From Bdellovibrionia bacterium (lineage in GTDB: Bacteria > Bdellovibrionota > Bdellovibrionia > Bdellovibrionales > JAGQZY01), in NCBI GenBank assembly GCA_030427805.1, contig JAUICP010000001.1, positions 1,116,001 to 1,180,000 on the forward strand: a stretch of DNA of 64,000 nt. The letters are read 5' to 3'. Below, piece by piece: positions 17,938 to 27,866 of the stretch (positions are counted from its first letter, which is position 1; each line of letters starts with the position of its first letter). Below the pieces are notes generated by a model. The model was given only the letters and a program-made list of their open reading frames with translations, did not search any database and was not told where the DNA came from. Made by a program: the position numbers and the translations under genes.

Positions 17938-18588
17938 ATGAGTGCCTTTCTAGTAGCGCCGAGTATATTGTCGGCGGATTTTTCTCGCTTGGGTGAAGAA
18001 GTGGCTGCCGTCGAAAAAGCCGGTGCCGATTGGATTCACGTCGATGTTATGGATGGTCATTTCGTTCCCAACTTAACGATTGGGGCCCCGGTTGTAAAAA
18101 GCCTGAGGCCAACGACTCAGTTGCCATTAGATTGTCATTTGATGATTTCCCATCCTGATAAGTACATTGGGGATTTTGCCAAAGCGGGTGCTGATTATAT
18201 TACGATTCATTTGGAATCAGAGTCTGATACCGCTCAATGTATTCAGTCCATCCGTGAATTGGGCGTGAAACCGGGAATTAGTTTACGACCGGGAACACCC
18301 TTTGAGGATATTCAACCATTCATAAAAGATGTGGATTTAATTTTGGTGATGACAGTAGAGCCCGGATTTGGCGGGCAGTCGTTCATGGAAGATCAAGTTG
18401 AAAAAATCGCAAAGATTCGCGCTCACCTCAACGAGACCAACCACTCCGCGCTCATCGAAGTTGACGGCGGTGTGAATGCCGAAACAGTGAAGCATTTGCA
18501 AGAGGCCGATGTTCTCGTTGCTGGAAGTTTTGTATTTAAAAATGATTATAAGAAATCAATTGATATTTTGAAGTCTGCAAAGGATTAG
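17938..18588 (+). CDS. rpe: Ribulose-phosphate 3-epimerase
   Basis: Interconverts ribulose-5-P and xylulose-5-P in the pentose phosphate pathway. The 216-residue TIM-barrel shows APSILSADFSRLGEE, HVDVMDGHFVPNLTIG (metal-binding His and Asp), CHLMISHPDKYI, VEPGFGGQSFM and EVDGGVNAET. AAGGAG precedes ATG 17938. It ends three bases before hutH and is therefore the first gene of an apparent rpe-hutH-hutU operon, an unusual pairing. Confidence 0.96.
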   Translation: MSAFLVAPSILSADFSRLGEEVAAVEKAGADWIHVDVMDGHFVPNLTIGAPVVKSLRPTTQLPLDCHLMISHPDKYIGDFAKAGADYITIHLESESDTAQCIQSIRELGVKPGISLRPGTPFEDIQPFIKDVDLILVMTVEPGFGGQSFMEDQVEKIAKIRAHLNETNHSALIEVDGGVNAETVKHLQEADVLVAGSFVFKNDYKKSIDILKSAKD

Positions 18589-18591
18589 TCG

Positions 18592-20124
18592 GTGTTTGTA
18601 ACTGGTGAAGAACTCAATATTGAAACTGTTTGGCAGGTTGCCCATGCTCTTAATAAAACCCCACTCGAGCTAAGCCCCGACGCCGCTGAAAAAGTAAAGG
18701 CTTCAAGAAACTACATTATGGGGCGAGTTTCTGAGGGTGAAGTCATTTATGGAGTGAACACGGGCTTCGGTGCGTTTTCGAGCGTAAAGATTTCTGACGC
18801 AGAAATTGTGGAGCTTCAGCAAAATTTAATTCGTTCCCACTGCTCTGGAGTGGGCGAAGCCTTTACTCCCGAACAAACAAAAGCCATCATGCTTTTGCGA
18901 GCTAACGCTTTAGCTCGAGGTCATAGTGGAATTCGTGTCGAAGTCATTAACAAGATTCTCGAGTTTATAAATAAAGATATTGTGCCCGTTGTTCCGAGTC
19001 AGGGAAGCGTGGGAGCCAGTGGCGATCTCGCGCCTCTTTCTCATTTAGCACTATCTCTGATCGGTGAGGGGAAGGCCTGGAACGATGGCAACCAGGTTGA
19101 AGTAAAAAGTTTACTCGCGGAAAAGTCAGTGGAGCCACTGACTTTGCAGGCAAAAGAAGGTCTTTCGCTGATAAACGGTTGTCAGGTGATGACGGGTATT
19201 GGTCTTCTCGGGCTCTATAGAGCTAGAGACCTTTTGTGGCTTACGGATTTGGCAGGGGCCGTTTCTCTCGAGGCCCTTCGCGGCAGTCGTAGAGCTTTTG
19301 ATCCATTGATTTCAGCCACTCGAAATCATCCGGGCGAGGCGAAAACGGCTCGAAACATGTTAAAGCTCATGGGCGAGACTTCTGAAATTAACGAAAGTCA
19401 TCTGACCTGCGAAAAAGTACAAGATGCCTATTCGGTTCGTTGTATTCCACAAGTGCACGGTTCGGCTAAAGATGCCCTCCGTTATTGCCTTGGTGTTTTA
19501 GAAGTGGAAGCCAACTCTTCAACGGACAATCCATTGGTTTTTGCCGACGAAGGAAAGGTCCTTTCTTGCGGAAACTTTCACGGACAACCCGTTGCCAATG
19601 CTCTCGATTTTGCGGCGGTGGCACTTTCTTCGATGGCGAGTATTTCGGAGTGTCGGATTGCCAAATTGGTTAATCCGGCCATGAGTGAACTTCCGGCCTT
19701 TCTCGCTCCAAAGGGTGGGTTAAATTCCGGGCACATGATTGTTCAGGTGGCAGCAGCAGCACTCGTCAGTGAAAACAAAGTTCTTTCACACCCGGCCAGT
19801 GTTGATAGTATTCCCACGTCGGCGGATAAAGAAGATCATGTCAGCATGGGGACCATTGCCGCACGAAAACTCGATAAGATTATTGAAAACACGCAAAACA
19901 TTGTGGCTATGGAATTTTTATCAGCCACCCAAGCCCTCGACTTTATTAAACCTCTCAATCCGGCTGCCGCTGTAAAGGTCGCCTATGATTTTATTCGCAA
20001 AGAAGTTCCATTTGCCGAAAAGGATCGGGTTTTTGCCAATGATATTGAAACGATCAATCAATGGATCGTCGATCGAAGCTTGATTAACAAAGTGACTCAA
20101 GAAGTAGGAGAATTGGAATGGTAA
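18592..20124 (+). CDS. hutH: Histidine ammonia-lyase
   Basis: First step of histidine degradation: histidine to urocanate plus ammonia. The 510-residue cytoplasmic enzyme contains [17 protein letters not shown]. Its Ala142-Ser143-Gly144 triad cyclises into the MIO cofactor, with the same residue numbers as in the well-studied pseudomonad enzyme. YGVNTGFG holds the catalytic Tyr, and SSTDNPLVF is also conserved. The start is a GTG with AAAGGA upstream inside the end of rpe. It overlaps hutU by seven bases, so the two are translationally coupled. Confidence 0.97.
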   Translation: MFVTGEELNIETVWQVAHALNKTPLELSPDAAEKVKASRNYIMGRVSEGEVIYGVNTGFGAFSSVKISDAEIVELQQNLIRSHCSGVGEAFTPEQTKAIMLLRANALARGHSGIRVEVINKILEFINKDIVPVVPSQGSVGASGDLAPLSHLALSLIGEGKAWNDGNQVEVKSLLAEKSVEPLTLQAKEGLSLINGCQVMTGIGLLGLYRARDLLWLTDLAGAVSLEALRGSRRAFDPLISATRNHPGEAKTARNMLKLMGETSEINESHLTCEKVQDAYSVRCIPQVHGSAKDALRYCLGVLEVEANSSTDNPLVFADEGKVLSCGNFHGQPVANALDFAAVALSSMASISECRIAKLVNPAMSELPAFLAPKGGLNSGHMIVQVAAAALVSENKVLSHPASVDSIPTSADKEDHVSMGTIAARKLDKIIENTQNIVAMEFLSATQALDFIKPLNPAAAVKVAYDFIRKEVPFAEKDRVFANDIETINQWIVDRSLINKVTQEVGELEW

Positions 20125-21767
20125 GAGAAGTAAAAGCTCCCACAGGTACAGAACTCCACTGTAAGGGGTGGCTTCAAGAGGCTGCCTATCGCATGATTCA
20201 AAATAATCTCGACCCAGACGTGGCCGAACACCCCGAAGAGCTTATTGTTTATGGTGGAAAGGGAAAGGCGGCTCGCGATTGGCAGAGTTTTGATAAAATT
20301 CTTGAGACTCTCAGAACCCTTGAAAATGACGAGACTCTGCTTGTGCAGTCGGGGAAACCGATTGCTGTTGTTAAGACCCATGCCGATGCCCCACGGGTTT
20401 TGATTGCGAACTCAAACCTTGTCGGAAAGTGGGCCAACTGGGATCACTTCAATGAACTCGAGAAAAAGGGTTTGATGATGTACGGCCAAATGACTGCGGG
20501 CTCTTGGATTTACATCGGGACCCAGGGGATTGTGCAAGGAACCTACGAAACTTTTGTCGAATGTGGTCGCAAGTATTTCAATGGCGATCTCACGGGTAAG
20601 TGGATTCTCACAGCAGGTCTTGGTGGTATGGGGGGAGCTCAACCTCTAGCCGGTGTTTTTGCTGGCGCTAACGTCCTCGCGGTCGATGTAGATCCTTCGC
20701 GTATACAGATGCGTCTTAAAACTGGGTATGTGGACGAAGAAGCTAAAGATCTCGATGATGCCCTTGCTCGAATTAAAAAGTACAATGAGGAAGGAGTGGC
20801 AAAGAGTGTAGCCCTTTGTGGAAACATGGCCACAGTCATTCACGAAATTGAAAAGCGAGGAGTGATCCCTGACATGCTCACCGATCAAACCTCCGCCCAC
20901 GATCCTTTAATTGGATACATTCCCGAGGGATTTACTTTGGAGGAAGCAGCGGCTCTTCGAAAGAGTAACCCAGAAGCCTATGTTGAGAAGTCCATTGCCT
21001 CTATGGGTAAGCACGTTCAAGGCATGCTCAATTTGCAAAAAAAGGGAGCGATAACATTTGATTACGGAAATAACATTCGCGAGCGTGCCCTAGAAGCGGG
21101 AGTGAAAAACGCTTTTGATTTTAAAGGATTCGTTCCCGAATTTATTCGACCTCTTTTTTGTAAGGGCAGTGGCCCCTTTAGATGGGTGGCACTCAGTGGT
21201 GACCCAGAAGATATTAAAGTCACCGACGATGCGCTTAGAGAATTGTTTCCCCATAAGAAGCATCTCCTTCGTTGGTTAGATATGGCCCAAGAGAGAATTC
21301 AGTTCCAAGGGCTTCCGGCGAGAATTTGCTGGCTCGAGTATGGTGAGCGCAAACTCGCTGGTCTTAAATTTAATGAGCTTGTTCGTGAAGGAAAGTTGAA
21401 AGCGCCAATTGTTATTGGTCGTGATCACCTCGATTGTGGATCTGTGGCGTCACCCAATCGCGAAACCGAAGGCATGCGCGATGGAAGTGATGCGGTTGCC
21501 GACTGGCCGATATTGAATGCTCTTGGAAATACCGCCAGTGGAGCAACTTGGGTCAGCTTCCACCACGGAGGTGGTGTGGGTATGGGTTATAGTCTTCACT
21601 CGGGACAGGTCATAGTCGCCGATGGCACAGAAGCAGCCGATCAACGTTTGAGTCGCGTTCTTGATTTTGACCCAGGCATGGGTCTTTTCAGGCATATTGA
21701 CGCTGGCTACGAGGATGCCAAAGAGGTTGCAAAGGAGCGCAGTGCCCCTTCTCTTTGGTTAAGTTAA
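20118..21767 (+). CDS. hutU: Urocanate hydratase
   Basis: Second step of histidine degradation: urocanate plus water gives imidazolonepropionate, using tightly bound NAD+. At 549 residues it has normal family length. Seen are the NAD-binding [52 protein letters not shown] and [13 protein letters not shown]. It overlaps the end of hutH by seven bases. The next enzyme, hutI, is encoded about 10 kb downstream and is not contiguous. Confidence 0.97.
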   Translation: MVREVKAPTGTELHCKGWLQEAAYRMIQNNLDPDVAEHPEELIVYGGKGKAARDWQSFDKILETLRTLENDETLLVQSGKPIAVVKTHADAPRVLIANSNLVGKWANWDHFNELEKKGLMMYGQMTAGSWIYIGTQGIVQGTYETFVECGRKYFNGDLTGKWILTAGLGGMGGAQPLAGVFAGANVLAVDVDPSRIQMRLKTGYVDEEAKDLDDALARIKKYNEEGVAKSVALCGNMATVIHEIEKRGVIPDMLTDQTSAHDPLIGYIPEGFTLEEAAALRKSNPEAYVEKSIASMGKHVQGMLNLQKKGAITFDYGNNIRERALEAGVKNAFDFKGFVPEFIRPLFCKGSGPFRWVALSGDPEDIKVTDDALRELFPHKKHLLRWLDMAQERIQFQGLPARICWLEYGERKLAGLKFNELVREGKLKAPIVIGRDHLDCGSVASPNRETEGMRDGSDAVADWPILNALGNTASGATWVSFHHGGGVGMGYSLHSGQVIVADGTEAADQRLSRVLDFDPGMGLFRHIDAGYEDAKEVAKERSAPSLWLS

Positions 21768-21815
21768 AACCAAGAAGCGCACAAAATAGTGTTCTTAACA
21801 CTCCCCAAGAAATTG

Positions 21816-21840
21816 AAAAGAGACCTTGTATTGTCTCTTT
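21816..21840 (+). terminator. Terminator-like hairpin after hutU
   Basis: AAAGAGAC and GTCTCTTT pair across an eight-base loop and end in a short T-run. A second hairpin (AGTGTT-CTT-AACACT) lies just upstream at about 21787-21801. Together they probably end the rpe-hutHU transcript. The T-run is short, so efficiency is uncertain. Confidence 0.55.
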
Positions 21841-21927
21841 ATGAGACAGCTTTTTGGGTGGACTCATTTCAATACTTTTGTTGGTATTTTTCGTAAGAAA
21901 AATCTCATTATTGTCCGATTAGATAGA

Positions 21928-24453
21928 ATGGCGAGGTTTGGTACTAGATTGAGGTTTTTGACCTTAGTTCTATTATTTCTAATGTGCACTTATCAAGTAT
22001 CTGCAGAAGAAACTCCTGGCACCAATGTTCCCAACGTTGCTTTGCAAGATATCTTTGATGGGTCTGAAGCCTGTCAACGTTTAGAGGATGCCAACGTCAC
22101 GTGTGCCTATAGCTCGGGAATTCAAGACGAGGTTCGTGGCGTTCTCAATGCTATCTCGGGAGACCTTTCCGCTGATTTTGCCATGCAACTTCAAGATCAA
22201 TATTTCGAACAGATTATTGGAGCATTTCGCTCTCAATACGCTGCAGCCACATTCTTTGGTGGGCAAAATCTCTTGCAAGGGGAGAGTGGTCATCAAGCGC
22301 GGTTTCGGCGCACCTTAGAAAGTGCTACGCAAAAATGTGGTGATCGATTCACAGGGCGAATTCGCGAGTTAACGGACGGTTTAGATACTCTAGATGGAAG
22401 GGCCGAATTGGGTCTTGAAGGTTTATCGGATGGTATTGTCGGTCGGTATCAGGATATGATGCAAAGACGAATTCTGATAGCAATGGTTGAGCTTAAGAGA
22501 ATTGAACTCGTGTTAGGTATTTATCGCCATACTGATGAAGAAAGACGAGCTCTTCAGGAGAGAGCTGATAGAATTCGCGCAACCTACCCCATGGTTGCGC
22601 AGAGTTCTGATCGAGCCCTTAGTTTAAGAACTAACTTATCTGCTTTTTATGATGCGAGTAGTATGGTTGTTCGTCAGAATAGTTCGCACCCACAAATTGA
22701 TGCCATTTTGTTTCCGACGCAGACTGGGAATGGCCTTGCCTATCAAGATATTTCGAGCACCGATGCCTCAGGATCGGGTGGTTTAGTGGCAGAACTGTAT
22801 AACAATATTTTGGCAAGAGATGTCCCACCGGAAGTCAGGCGAAATTTAACAAATACATTTGTAGACACCATGAACTTAAACGCCGATGCCATCGGTGATT
22901 TTTGTGAGATGGAGCCTTGTCAGCTTTTTCAACTGAGCCCCGAGCGGACTTTAGCGTCTCTGAATACAATGCCTGAGGCGTCTCGCCAGGCTCTCCATAA
23001 AGGCCTTTGTGACTGTGAGCTGAATGCTAGAAGAGAGTATGTAGGGGCTGGTCCCCAATTGGCGGCCGCGGGTGTCGCTATCGGTGGATTTATCCTCTGT
23101 CCATTCACTTTTGGGGCCGGTTGTGCTGTGGGGAGTGCCAGCTCAATTGCCTTAACCGGAATGGGAGCTGTTAATACCTATGGTGCTATTCAGGATGGAC
23201 TTCAATACAATCCAGTATTGTCGGTGGCGCAACATCTTCCAGGGTTAACAGACGCAGAAAGGGAGCAAATAGAAACTGCGGCTCTCGACGCCAATGGCAG
23301 AATAATGATCGGCGCTGCTGAAATAGCATTGGGAGTTCCTGCGGCCGTGGGAGAGGCCCGTTTGGCAAGAGAAGTTTTTACGGACCCTAGCAACTTTATT
23401 CCTAATCACCGATCTTTGGTTGTTGAGTCTAGCGCACTGAGAGAGGCCACAGAGAGGACGGCTCGGGAATTAGAAGGCTTGCCAGGTGAGTTTTCTCCTT
23501 CTGATGTAAGAACAGTAATGGGTAGAGCCCATGAGTATAGATGGCATGGCCAACGTGTAAACCCGAATGCCGATGGGACTTTGGACTTCGGAACTACATT
23601 TCGAATTGACGAAGTTCCACCTCCCCGAAGTAGAGGCGGCTATAGCACTCCCTTTATGGAGCATCCTGAATTTGCCGCAACGTTAGAGAGAATTCGAGCC
23701 CAGGGCTACGATGTTGTAATTGACCCAACGAGAGGTTTTTATGGGGCAGGCGCCTATCACTCGAGCCTTGATCGGGTGATAGGTATGGGGCCGAGATCAT
23801 CGTGGGGAACTTTTATTCATGAACTTCAGCATTTGGAGTTTTCTAGCGTGGTTCGACAAAGGTGGCCAAGCTTAGAACAGGCCGTTTACAGAGAGGGGCG
23901 TTCTGTTCGAGAAGTGTTGACTCAACAGCAACTGGAGCTTTTAGGAGAAACGAGAGTGGGACGCCTCGAAGAGCTCCTGAGAAGAGGACACACTTACTCT
24001 GGAATTGATGAAACTCTCTCAGTCGACGCAGAACTTCGAGCCTTAGGTTGGCGAAGATGGATTCCCATTGGGGATGGCTATAGTTCAGCTAGGTATGCGG
24101 CCAACCACCGCGCCAACTCCCTGGCTTCGTTGGGAGATCTTACTGAAACTCAACGACGGGAACTCTTTCGCAGTAGGCTGGCAGCCGCCGGCAATTTTAC
24201 AGGAACAGGTCCTGGTGTTTTGACCTACGGAGGGGCAGCTACAGCCGGTCTTTATGCTTTTATTGGATATGATATCTTAATTAATGAGCAAACAGGGCAG
24301 ATGCTTTTTATCGATGAAAATGGGAGAACTTATTCTCTTTCTCAGGATACCATCTGGGATTATTGTCTTGGTGATGATGGGCCAAGGAGTCCGGAACTGG
24401 CGGTTCGTCGCCTGCAATCGGGCCATTGTGAAGTTGAATTCAGAAATGATTGA
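21928..24453 (+). CDS. Large secreted protein with a putative HExxH metallopeptidase motif
   Basis: An 841-residue exported protein without a family I recognise. A signal peptide (basic MARFGTRLR start, hydrophobic core, cleavage near VSA-EE) is followed by a long helical region. Then comes a hydrophobic Gly/Ala stretch around residue 375-430 that could insert in a membrane. The C-terminal third has GTFIHELQHLEFSS (His631, Glu632, His635), and downstream DETLSVDAEL offers a possible third zinc ligand. A secreted zinc peptidase is plausible but unproven. The frame opens at TTG 21826, but those starts overlap the terminator-like hairpin, so ATG 21928 is preferred although its ribosome site is weak. 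Confidence 0.62.
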   Translation: MARFGTRLRFLTLVLLFLMCTYQVSAEETPGTNVPNVALQDIFDGSEACQRLEDANVTCAYSSGIQDEVRGVLNAISGDLSADFAMQLQDQYFEQIIGAFRSQYAAATFFGGQNLLQGESGHQARFRRTLESATQKCGDRFTGRIRELTDGLDTLDGRAELGLEGLSDGIVGRYQDMMQRRILIAMVELKRIELVLGIYRHTDEERRALQERADRIRATYPMVAQSSDRALSLRTNLSAFYDASSMVVRQNSSHPQIDAILFPTQTGNGLAYQDISSTDASGSGGLVAELYNNILARDVPPEVRRNLTNTFVDTMNLNADAIGDFCEMEPCQLFQLSPERTLASLNTMPEASRQALHKGLCDCELNARREYVGAGPQLAAAGVAIGGFILCPFTFGAGCAVGSASSIALTGMGAVNTYGAIQDGLQYNPVLSVAQHLPGLTDAEREQIETAALDANGRIMIGAAEIALGVPAAVGEARLAREVFTDPSNFIPNHRSLVVESSALREATERTARELEGLPGEFSPSDVRTVMGRAHEYRWHGQRVNPNADGTLDFGTTFRIDEVPPPRSRGGYSTPFMEHPEFAATLERIRAQGYDVVIDPTRGFYGAGAYHSSLDRVIGMGPRSSWGTFIHELQHLEFSSVVRQRWPSLEQAVYREGRSVREVLTQQQLELLGETRVGRLEELLRRGHTYSGIDETLSVDAELRALGWRRWIPIGDGYSSARYAANHRANSLASLGDLTETQRRELFRSRLAAAGNFTGTGPGVLTYGGAATAGLYAFIGYDILINEQTGQMLFIDENGRTYSLSQDTIWDYCLGDDGPRSPELAVRRLQSGHCEVEFRND

Positions 24454-24573
24454 TTTCAAAAAAGTGATTATTAAGAACAATAGGTTGGTCTCAAAATGGG
24501 ATTAAGAAGCCTTTAAAAGACTAATTTCTGAGCCACTTTAGACCGATAGAGATAGGTCTAAGTAGGGGGACGA

Positions 24574-25320
24574 ATGGCCACATTGACTCGATATCAGAAA
24601 CCGGGTGGATTTATACAGTTAGTAAGCCTGATCGAAGGTTTTGGTCCCCAGAAAAGAGAAAAATACTTAGATATTGTCGAAAAAGAAAATCGTTTATGGG
24701 CTGTTGTTTTGCGTGAGAAGCTCTTATCCGTAGAGCGCATTATGACCTGGGATTTTGATTCACTTCGCCTTATTTTCCACGGCTTTCAGCCGCTCCATTT
24801 GGCGGCCTTTCTTCACGGTCTGGCCGAAGAAGATCGCGGTCAGCTTCTTGAAACTCTTTCGAGTTCGAAAAAGAAAGAAACTCTAGATCTTTATTCATAT
24901 ATGAAGCCTTCTTTGAGCGAGATTTCATCCATGTTTATCAAGGTGATTTCTGAGGCGCGAAAGCTAGTGCGCGAAGGTCAAATTAGACTTGAGGAAGTGG
25001 ATAAGAGCCTTCTGATTCCTGATGATATTGAAGAGCGAATCAAAGAGGGAGACGTCGACTCATTTTCTAAGACTGGAAGTATGGAGCGCCCCAAGGAGGA
25101 CCAGAACAAAACGGTTGAGATAGAAGTGATTCGATCGATGCCAAAATCTAATGTAGCAACTCTTGAACACGATCCGCAAAAGAGAATTGCAAACTTGAAG
25201 GATCAGGTTGTTCACCTAAAAAAGCAGCTGCAAACAGCCATTAAGCAGAATCAAAATTTAAGCAATGAAAATGCTAAATTGAAGATTCTGCTCAAAGACT
25301 ATCTCAAAGAGTCCGCTTAA
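24574..25320 (+). CDS. FliG C-domain-like protein with C-terminal coiled coil
   Basis: A 248-residue cytoplasmic protein. Residues 10-155 resemble the armadillo-like middle/C-terminal domains of flagellar motor switch protein FliG. The marks are repeated amphipathic helices, LWAVVLREKLLSVERIMTWD in place of FliG's ir.kmf.Fedi..ld, the LHLAAFLHGLAEEDR stretch, and the closing EARKLVREGQI. Then comes a charged linker and a leucine-zipper-like coiled coil (about 205-245). It is too short for a complete FliG and no other flagellar gene is nearby. It may be a divergent motor or gliding-related adaptor. AGGGGG precedes ATG 24574. Confidence 0.6.
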   Translation: MATLTRYQKPGGFIQLVSLIEGFGPQKREKYLDIVEKENRLWAVVLREKLLSVERIMTWDFDSLRLIFHGFQPLHLAAFLHGLAEEDRGQLLETLSSSKKKETLDLYSYMKPSLSEISSMFIKVISEARKLVREGQIRLEEVDKSLLIPDDIEERIKEGDVDSFSKTGSMERPKEDQNKTVEIEVIRSMPKSNVATLEHDPQKRIANLKDQVVHLKKQLQTAIKQNQNLSNENAKLKILLKDYLKESA

Positions 25321-25321
25321 T

Positions 25322-26500
25322 TTAATAACGGAAATTAAGAGCATCTAAAATTTGCTCTCGTTCTTTTTGCCACTGACGTTTGTGATAATGAAGATGTTCT
25401 ACCTTATCTGGAGCAACCAGGAGAGCCATAGCCTCAACCATTTGTGGAGAGTAAAGATTACGCTCATTGGTGGCGTTTTGATTGACCTTTTCTACCAAAG
25501 CTTTGGCTTCATTAACGTACATCTCGATAATCTCTAGGAGTGCTTTTGACTCGGTGATAGAGTTCGCAAATCCCATCTCTTGGGCTTCATCAAGAAACTT
25601 GTGGGCTTCGGTTCTGAAGTCACCATAGGTATTAACAGCATCGTTGACTGAGTAATCGATATACCAAAGTGCCGAGTTGATGTTGCTCGGATTCGCATCT
25701 TCAAGACGACCAGCTTGAGCGCATTCAATAAGAGTTCCTTCGATCGAAACCTCTTCGAGGTTACTTCTCACTGAAAGTTCCCTAAGAATAGGAAGGACTT
25801 CACGAAAAACAGTAATCATCTTTAAGAAATTAGCATCTGTTCGATCTGCGTTATATTCGGCCTCGAGTTTTTCAAGTTCATTGGACTTCATAGTCAGTTC
25901 ATTGCGAAGGTCCATGTTCAGTCGATAGTTATTGCCTTTTCTGCGCCCGAGATTGAATACGTGGTGCATGATTTCGTGCACGAGAGTCCAGCGATCCGTG
26001 TTCGTTTTCACCATGATCGTCGGGTCATTGATTTTCTGTGGTTGCCCCATGGTTTCGTAGTGCGTGTACAGGCCCGCTAGCTGAGTATTTGGGCTGCCTC
26101 CGCTGGCTTGGTTCCAAGTATTTCTATCGTCGGCCGGAGCTTCGGGAAGAAGATCAAAAATCGACGTTTGATTGCGAACCAAAGTCACTTTGTAAACGGG
26201 TACCTTAAGCACATTGATTGCGTAATCCCAAGTTTCTTCGGGTGTGAGACTAAACATCACTTCCAGATAATCTTGGTTAAAGAGTTTTCCAAAAAACGGG
26301 GAAGACTTTGTATTGGTTGAAGCAATACTACCACCGGCTAATTGTGCCCCTTTGTCATTGGCTTGTTCGCAAGAGAATGATGAAAAGTTCCCCGGCCCAT
26401 TTGGTTGATTGGGATTCCCTCCGTTGGAACCACCGCCACCGCAAGCAGCAAAGAACATCGTTGATACTAGTAATGCTAAAATCATTTTAAAAGATGACAT
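25322..26500 (-). CDS. Lipoprotein with HExxH zinc-peptidase motif
   Basis: A 392-residue lipoprotein: the signal ends FFAAC, so Cys20 is the lipidation site, followed by a flexible Gly/Asn/Pro linker. Residues 174-181 read VHEIMHHV, giving His175, Glu176 and His179 as zinc and catalytic residues. NLEEVSIEGTLIE about 75 residues later may supply the third ligand. No known peptidase family is recognised. GGGAGGGG precedes ATG 26500. It converges with the FliG-like gene at its 3' end, with one base between them, and lies downstream of a minus-strand protease group. Confidence 0.66.
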   Translation of the reverse strand: MSSFKMILALLVSTMFFAACGGGGSNGGNPNQPNGPGNFSSFSCEQANDKGAQLAGGSIASTNTKSSPFFGKLFNQDYLEVMFSLTPEETWDYAINVLKVPVYKVTLVRNQTSIFDLLPEAPADDRNTWNQASGGSPNTQLAGLYTHYETMGQPQKINDPTIMVKTNTDRWTLVHEIMHHVFNLGRRKGNNYRLNMDLRNELTMKSNELEKLEAEYNADRTDANFLKMITVFREVLPILRELSVRSNLEEVSIEGTLIECAQAGRLEDANPSNINSALWYIDYSVNDAVNTYGDFRTEAHKFLDEAQEMGFANSITESKALLEIIEMYVNEAKALVEKVNQNATNERNLYSPQMVEAMALLVAPDKVEHLHYHKRQWQKEREQILDALNFRY

Positions 26501-26523
26501 CGTCCCCTCCCTGTGATGTCGGC

Positions 26524-26566
26524 CTTAAAACTTTATCAAAGTCGCTATCTCTGTAAAGTTTTTAAG
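26524..26566. repeat. AT-rich 12-bp inverted repeat in the gap between two protease-type genes
   Basis: CTTAAAACTTTA (26524-26535) pairs with TAAAGTTTTTAAG (26554-26566), with one bulged base and an 18-base loop. It lies between the stop of the pseudo-thermolysin gene and the start of the next lipoprotein gene, where it could end the first transcript or form a leader hairpin. No convincing T-run is present on either strand. Confidence 0.35.
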
Positions 26567-26663
26567 TTCAGACAAAAAGGGTCTTTTTGCGCGTACGAGT
26601 CTTAATAAACTAAAGAATATTAAGTGTTTAGGAACTTTTGTGATATTTACGCAATGGGACTTT

Positions 26664-27866
26664 TTACTCTGAAATAATTCCAAGTTTTTGAAATTCTGAC
26701 CTAATGATGGGGCTGAAAACGGCCTCATTCATCGCTCGGTCCAACTCTAAGACCTTGTTAAGGGCCGACGAAAAAGTATCTCGCCCGTTGAGATCGCTCA
26801 AGTGCCTTATAAAGAGGGAGTCAAAGCGAGAAACTAAGTGGGGGTCAGCAATTCTTTTGAGGTGCTCGCGGGAGTTCCACCAGGCCGATGCATAGGTGAT
26901 ACCTAGGGCTGTCACCTGGCCAATACCTTTTTTATCCTCGCACGCGTAATAGTTATCCATTGAGGTGTTGTTAGAGCTGATATTGAGATTTCTTGTGACG
27001 TCACAGACCGATTGACCACTTATGCTATTGGAATAAGTCTGACCGGTACTAGGGCTTTCTGGAAACATAAGGGCCACGAAGTAATCGCCAACCCCAGAGA
27101 GAATTGCATTGGCGCATCCCTTCGCCGAGCGACAACAATTATTGGGAGTACTCATACAGTCTTCGTGATTTCGATCGATATGTTCGGGACTGAGTCTGCC
27201 ACCGGATGCCAGGTGAGCGACAGAGAGTCCGAGAAAATGCACGAGAACTGAAGCATCATAGGCCAAAGGTTTTCCGGGTTCGCTTTCACTAAGATGAATT
27301 GAATTAGCCTTAGGAACATAGCCCGTAAAATCATCGTCGACTATGATTTTAAATATTTGGCTAGTGACAGCCGGAGGTAGGGCCTCCTCAAAAAATCCAA
27401 AGAACCGTTCTGAATAGTAGTAGGCCATTACTTGGGCCAATTGCTTGCTGTTGTCGTTACTGGCGAGGGGCTTAAAACTTGTACCCCTAATAATTACGCG
27501 CGGAGCTTTTTTGGTGAGAATTTTTACCCTGGCATTTTCTAATAGAATGCTACTGCGATTTCTTAACTTAACTCCGAAAACTTGAAGATGATCAAATTGG
27601 CTCGGCCCCCAGCTTTCATCAGAAATCGCTTCTTGATTCTGATAGATCGGGTTTTTAAAAAAGATGCAGCTATCGTATTCGTTCTTTGTCATACAATCGG
27701 GATCAATACGGTCTTCATCTGGAATTCGTTGTTCTTCGAAATTGAGAAAACTAAAATCCTGGCTCTTTTGAAGTTTGGCAGAAAACCGACTGCAATTCTG
27801 AAACGAGATTGTGAGTAAAAAGCACAGCGAAAATAGAAATATTTTTATGGAGGGTCTATAGATCAT
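26664..27866 (-). CDS. Lipoprotein, catalytically dead thermolysin-like paralogue
   Basis: A 400-residue lipoprotein (signal ending SFQNC, Cys25). By eye it is a paralogue of the thermolysin-like gene at 36380-37648. Both share DxDC(M/L)T-x-N-(E)Y(D/N)-x-C, a C...CC...GC(A/Y) cysteine cluster with the same order, and the helix around VGD/IGD. The active-site residues are gone. The position of HEAGH reads HFLGL (His210, then Phe, and Leu214 for the second His), and NEAIGD reads LSGVGD (Ser257 for the zinc Glu). It should bind no zinc and cut nothing. It overlaps the upstream subtilase gene by 11 bases, so it is co-translated with it. Confidence 0.7.
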   Translation of the reverse strand: MIYRPSIKIFLFSLCFLLTISFQNCSRFSAKLQKSQDFSFLNFEEQRIPDEDRIDPDCMTKNEYDSCIFFKNPIYQNQEAISDESWGPSQFDHLQVFGVKLRNRSSILLENARVKILTKKAPRVIIRGTSFKPLASNDNSKQLAQVMAYYYSERFFGFFEEALPPAVTSQIFKIIVDDDFTGYVPKANSIHLSESEPGKPLAYDASVLVHFLGLSVAHLASGGRLSPEHIDRNHEDCMSTPNNCCRSAKGCANAILSGVGDYFVALMFPESPSTGQTYSNSISGQSVCDVTRNLNISSNNTSMDNYYACEDKKGIGQVTALGITYASAWWNSREHLKRIADPHLVSRFDSLFIRHLSDLNGRDTFSSALNKVLELDRAMNEAVFSPIIRSEFQKLGIISE

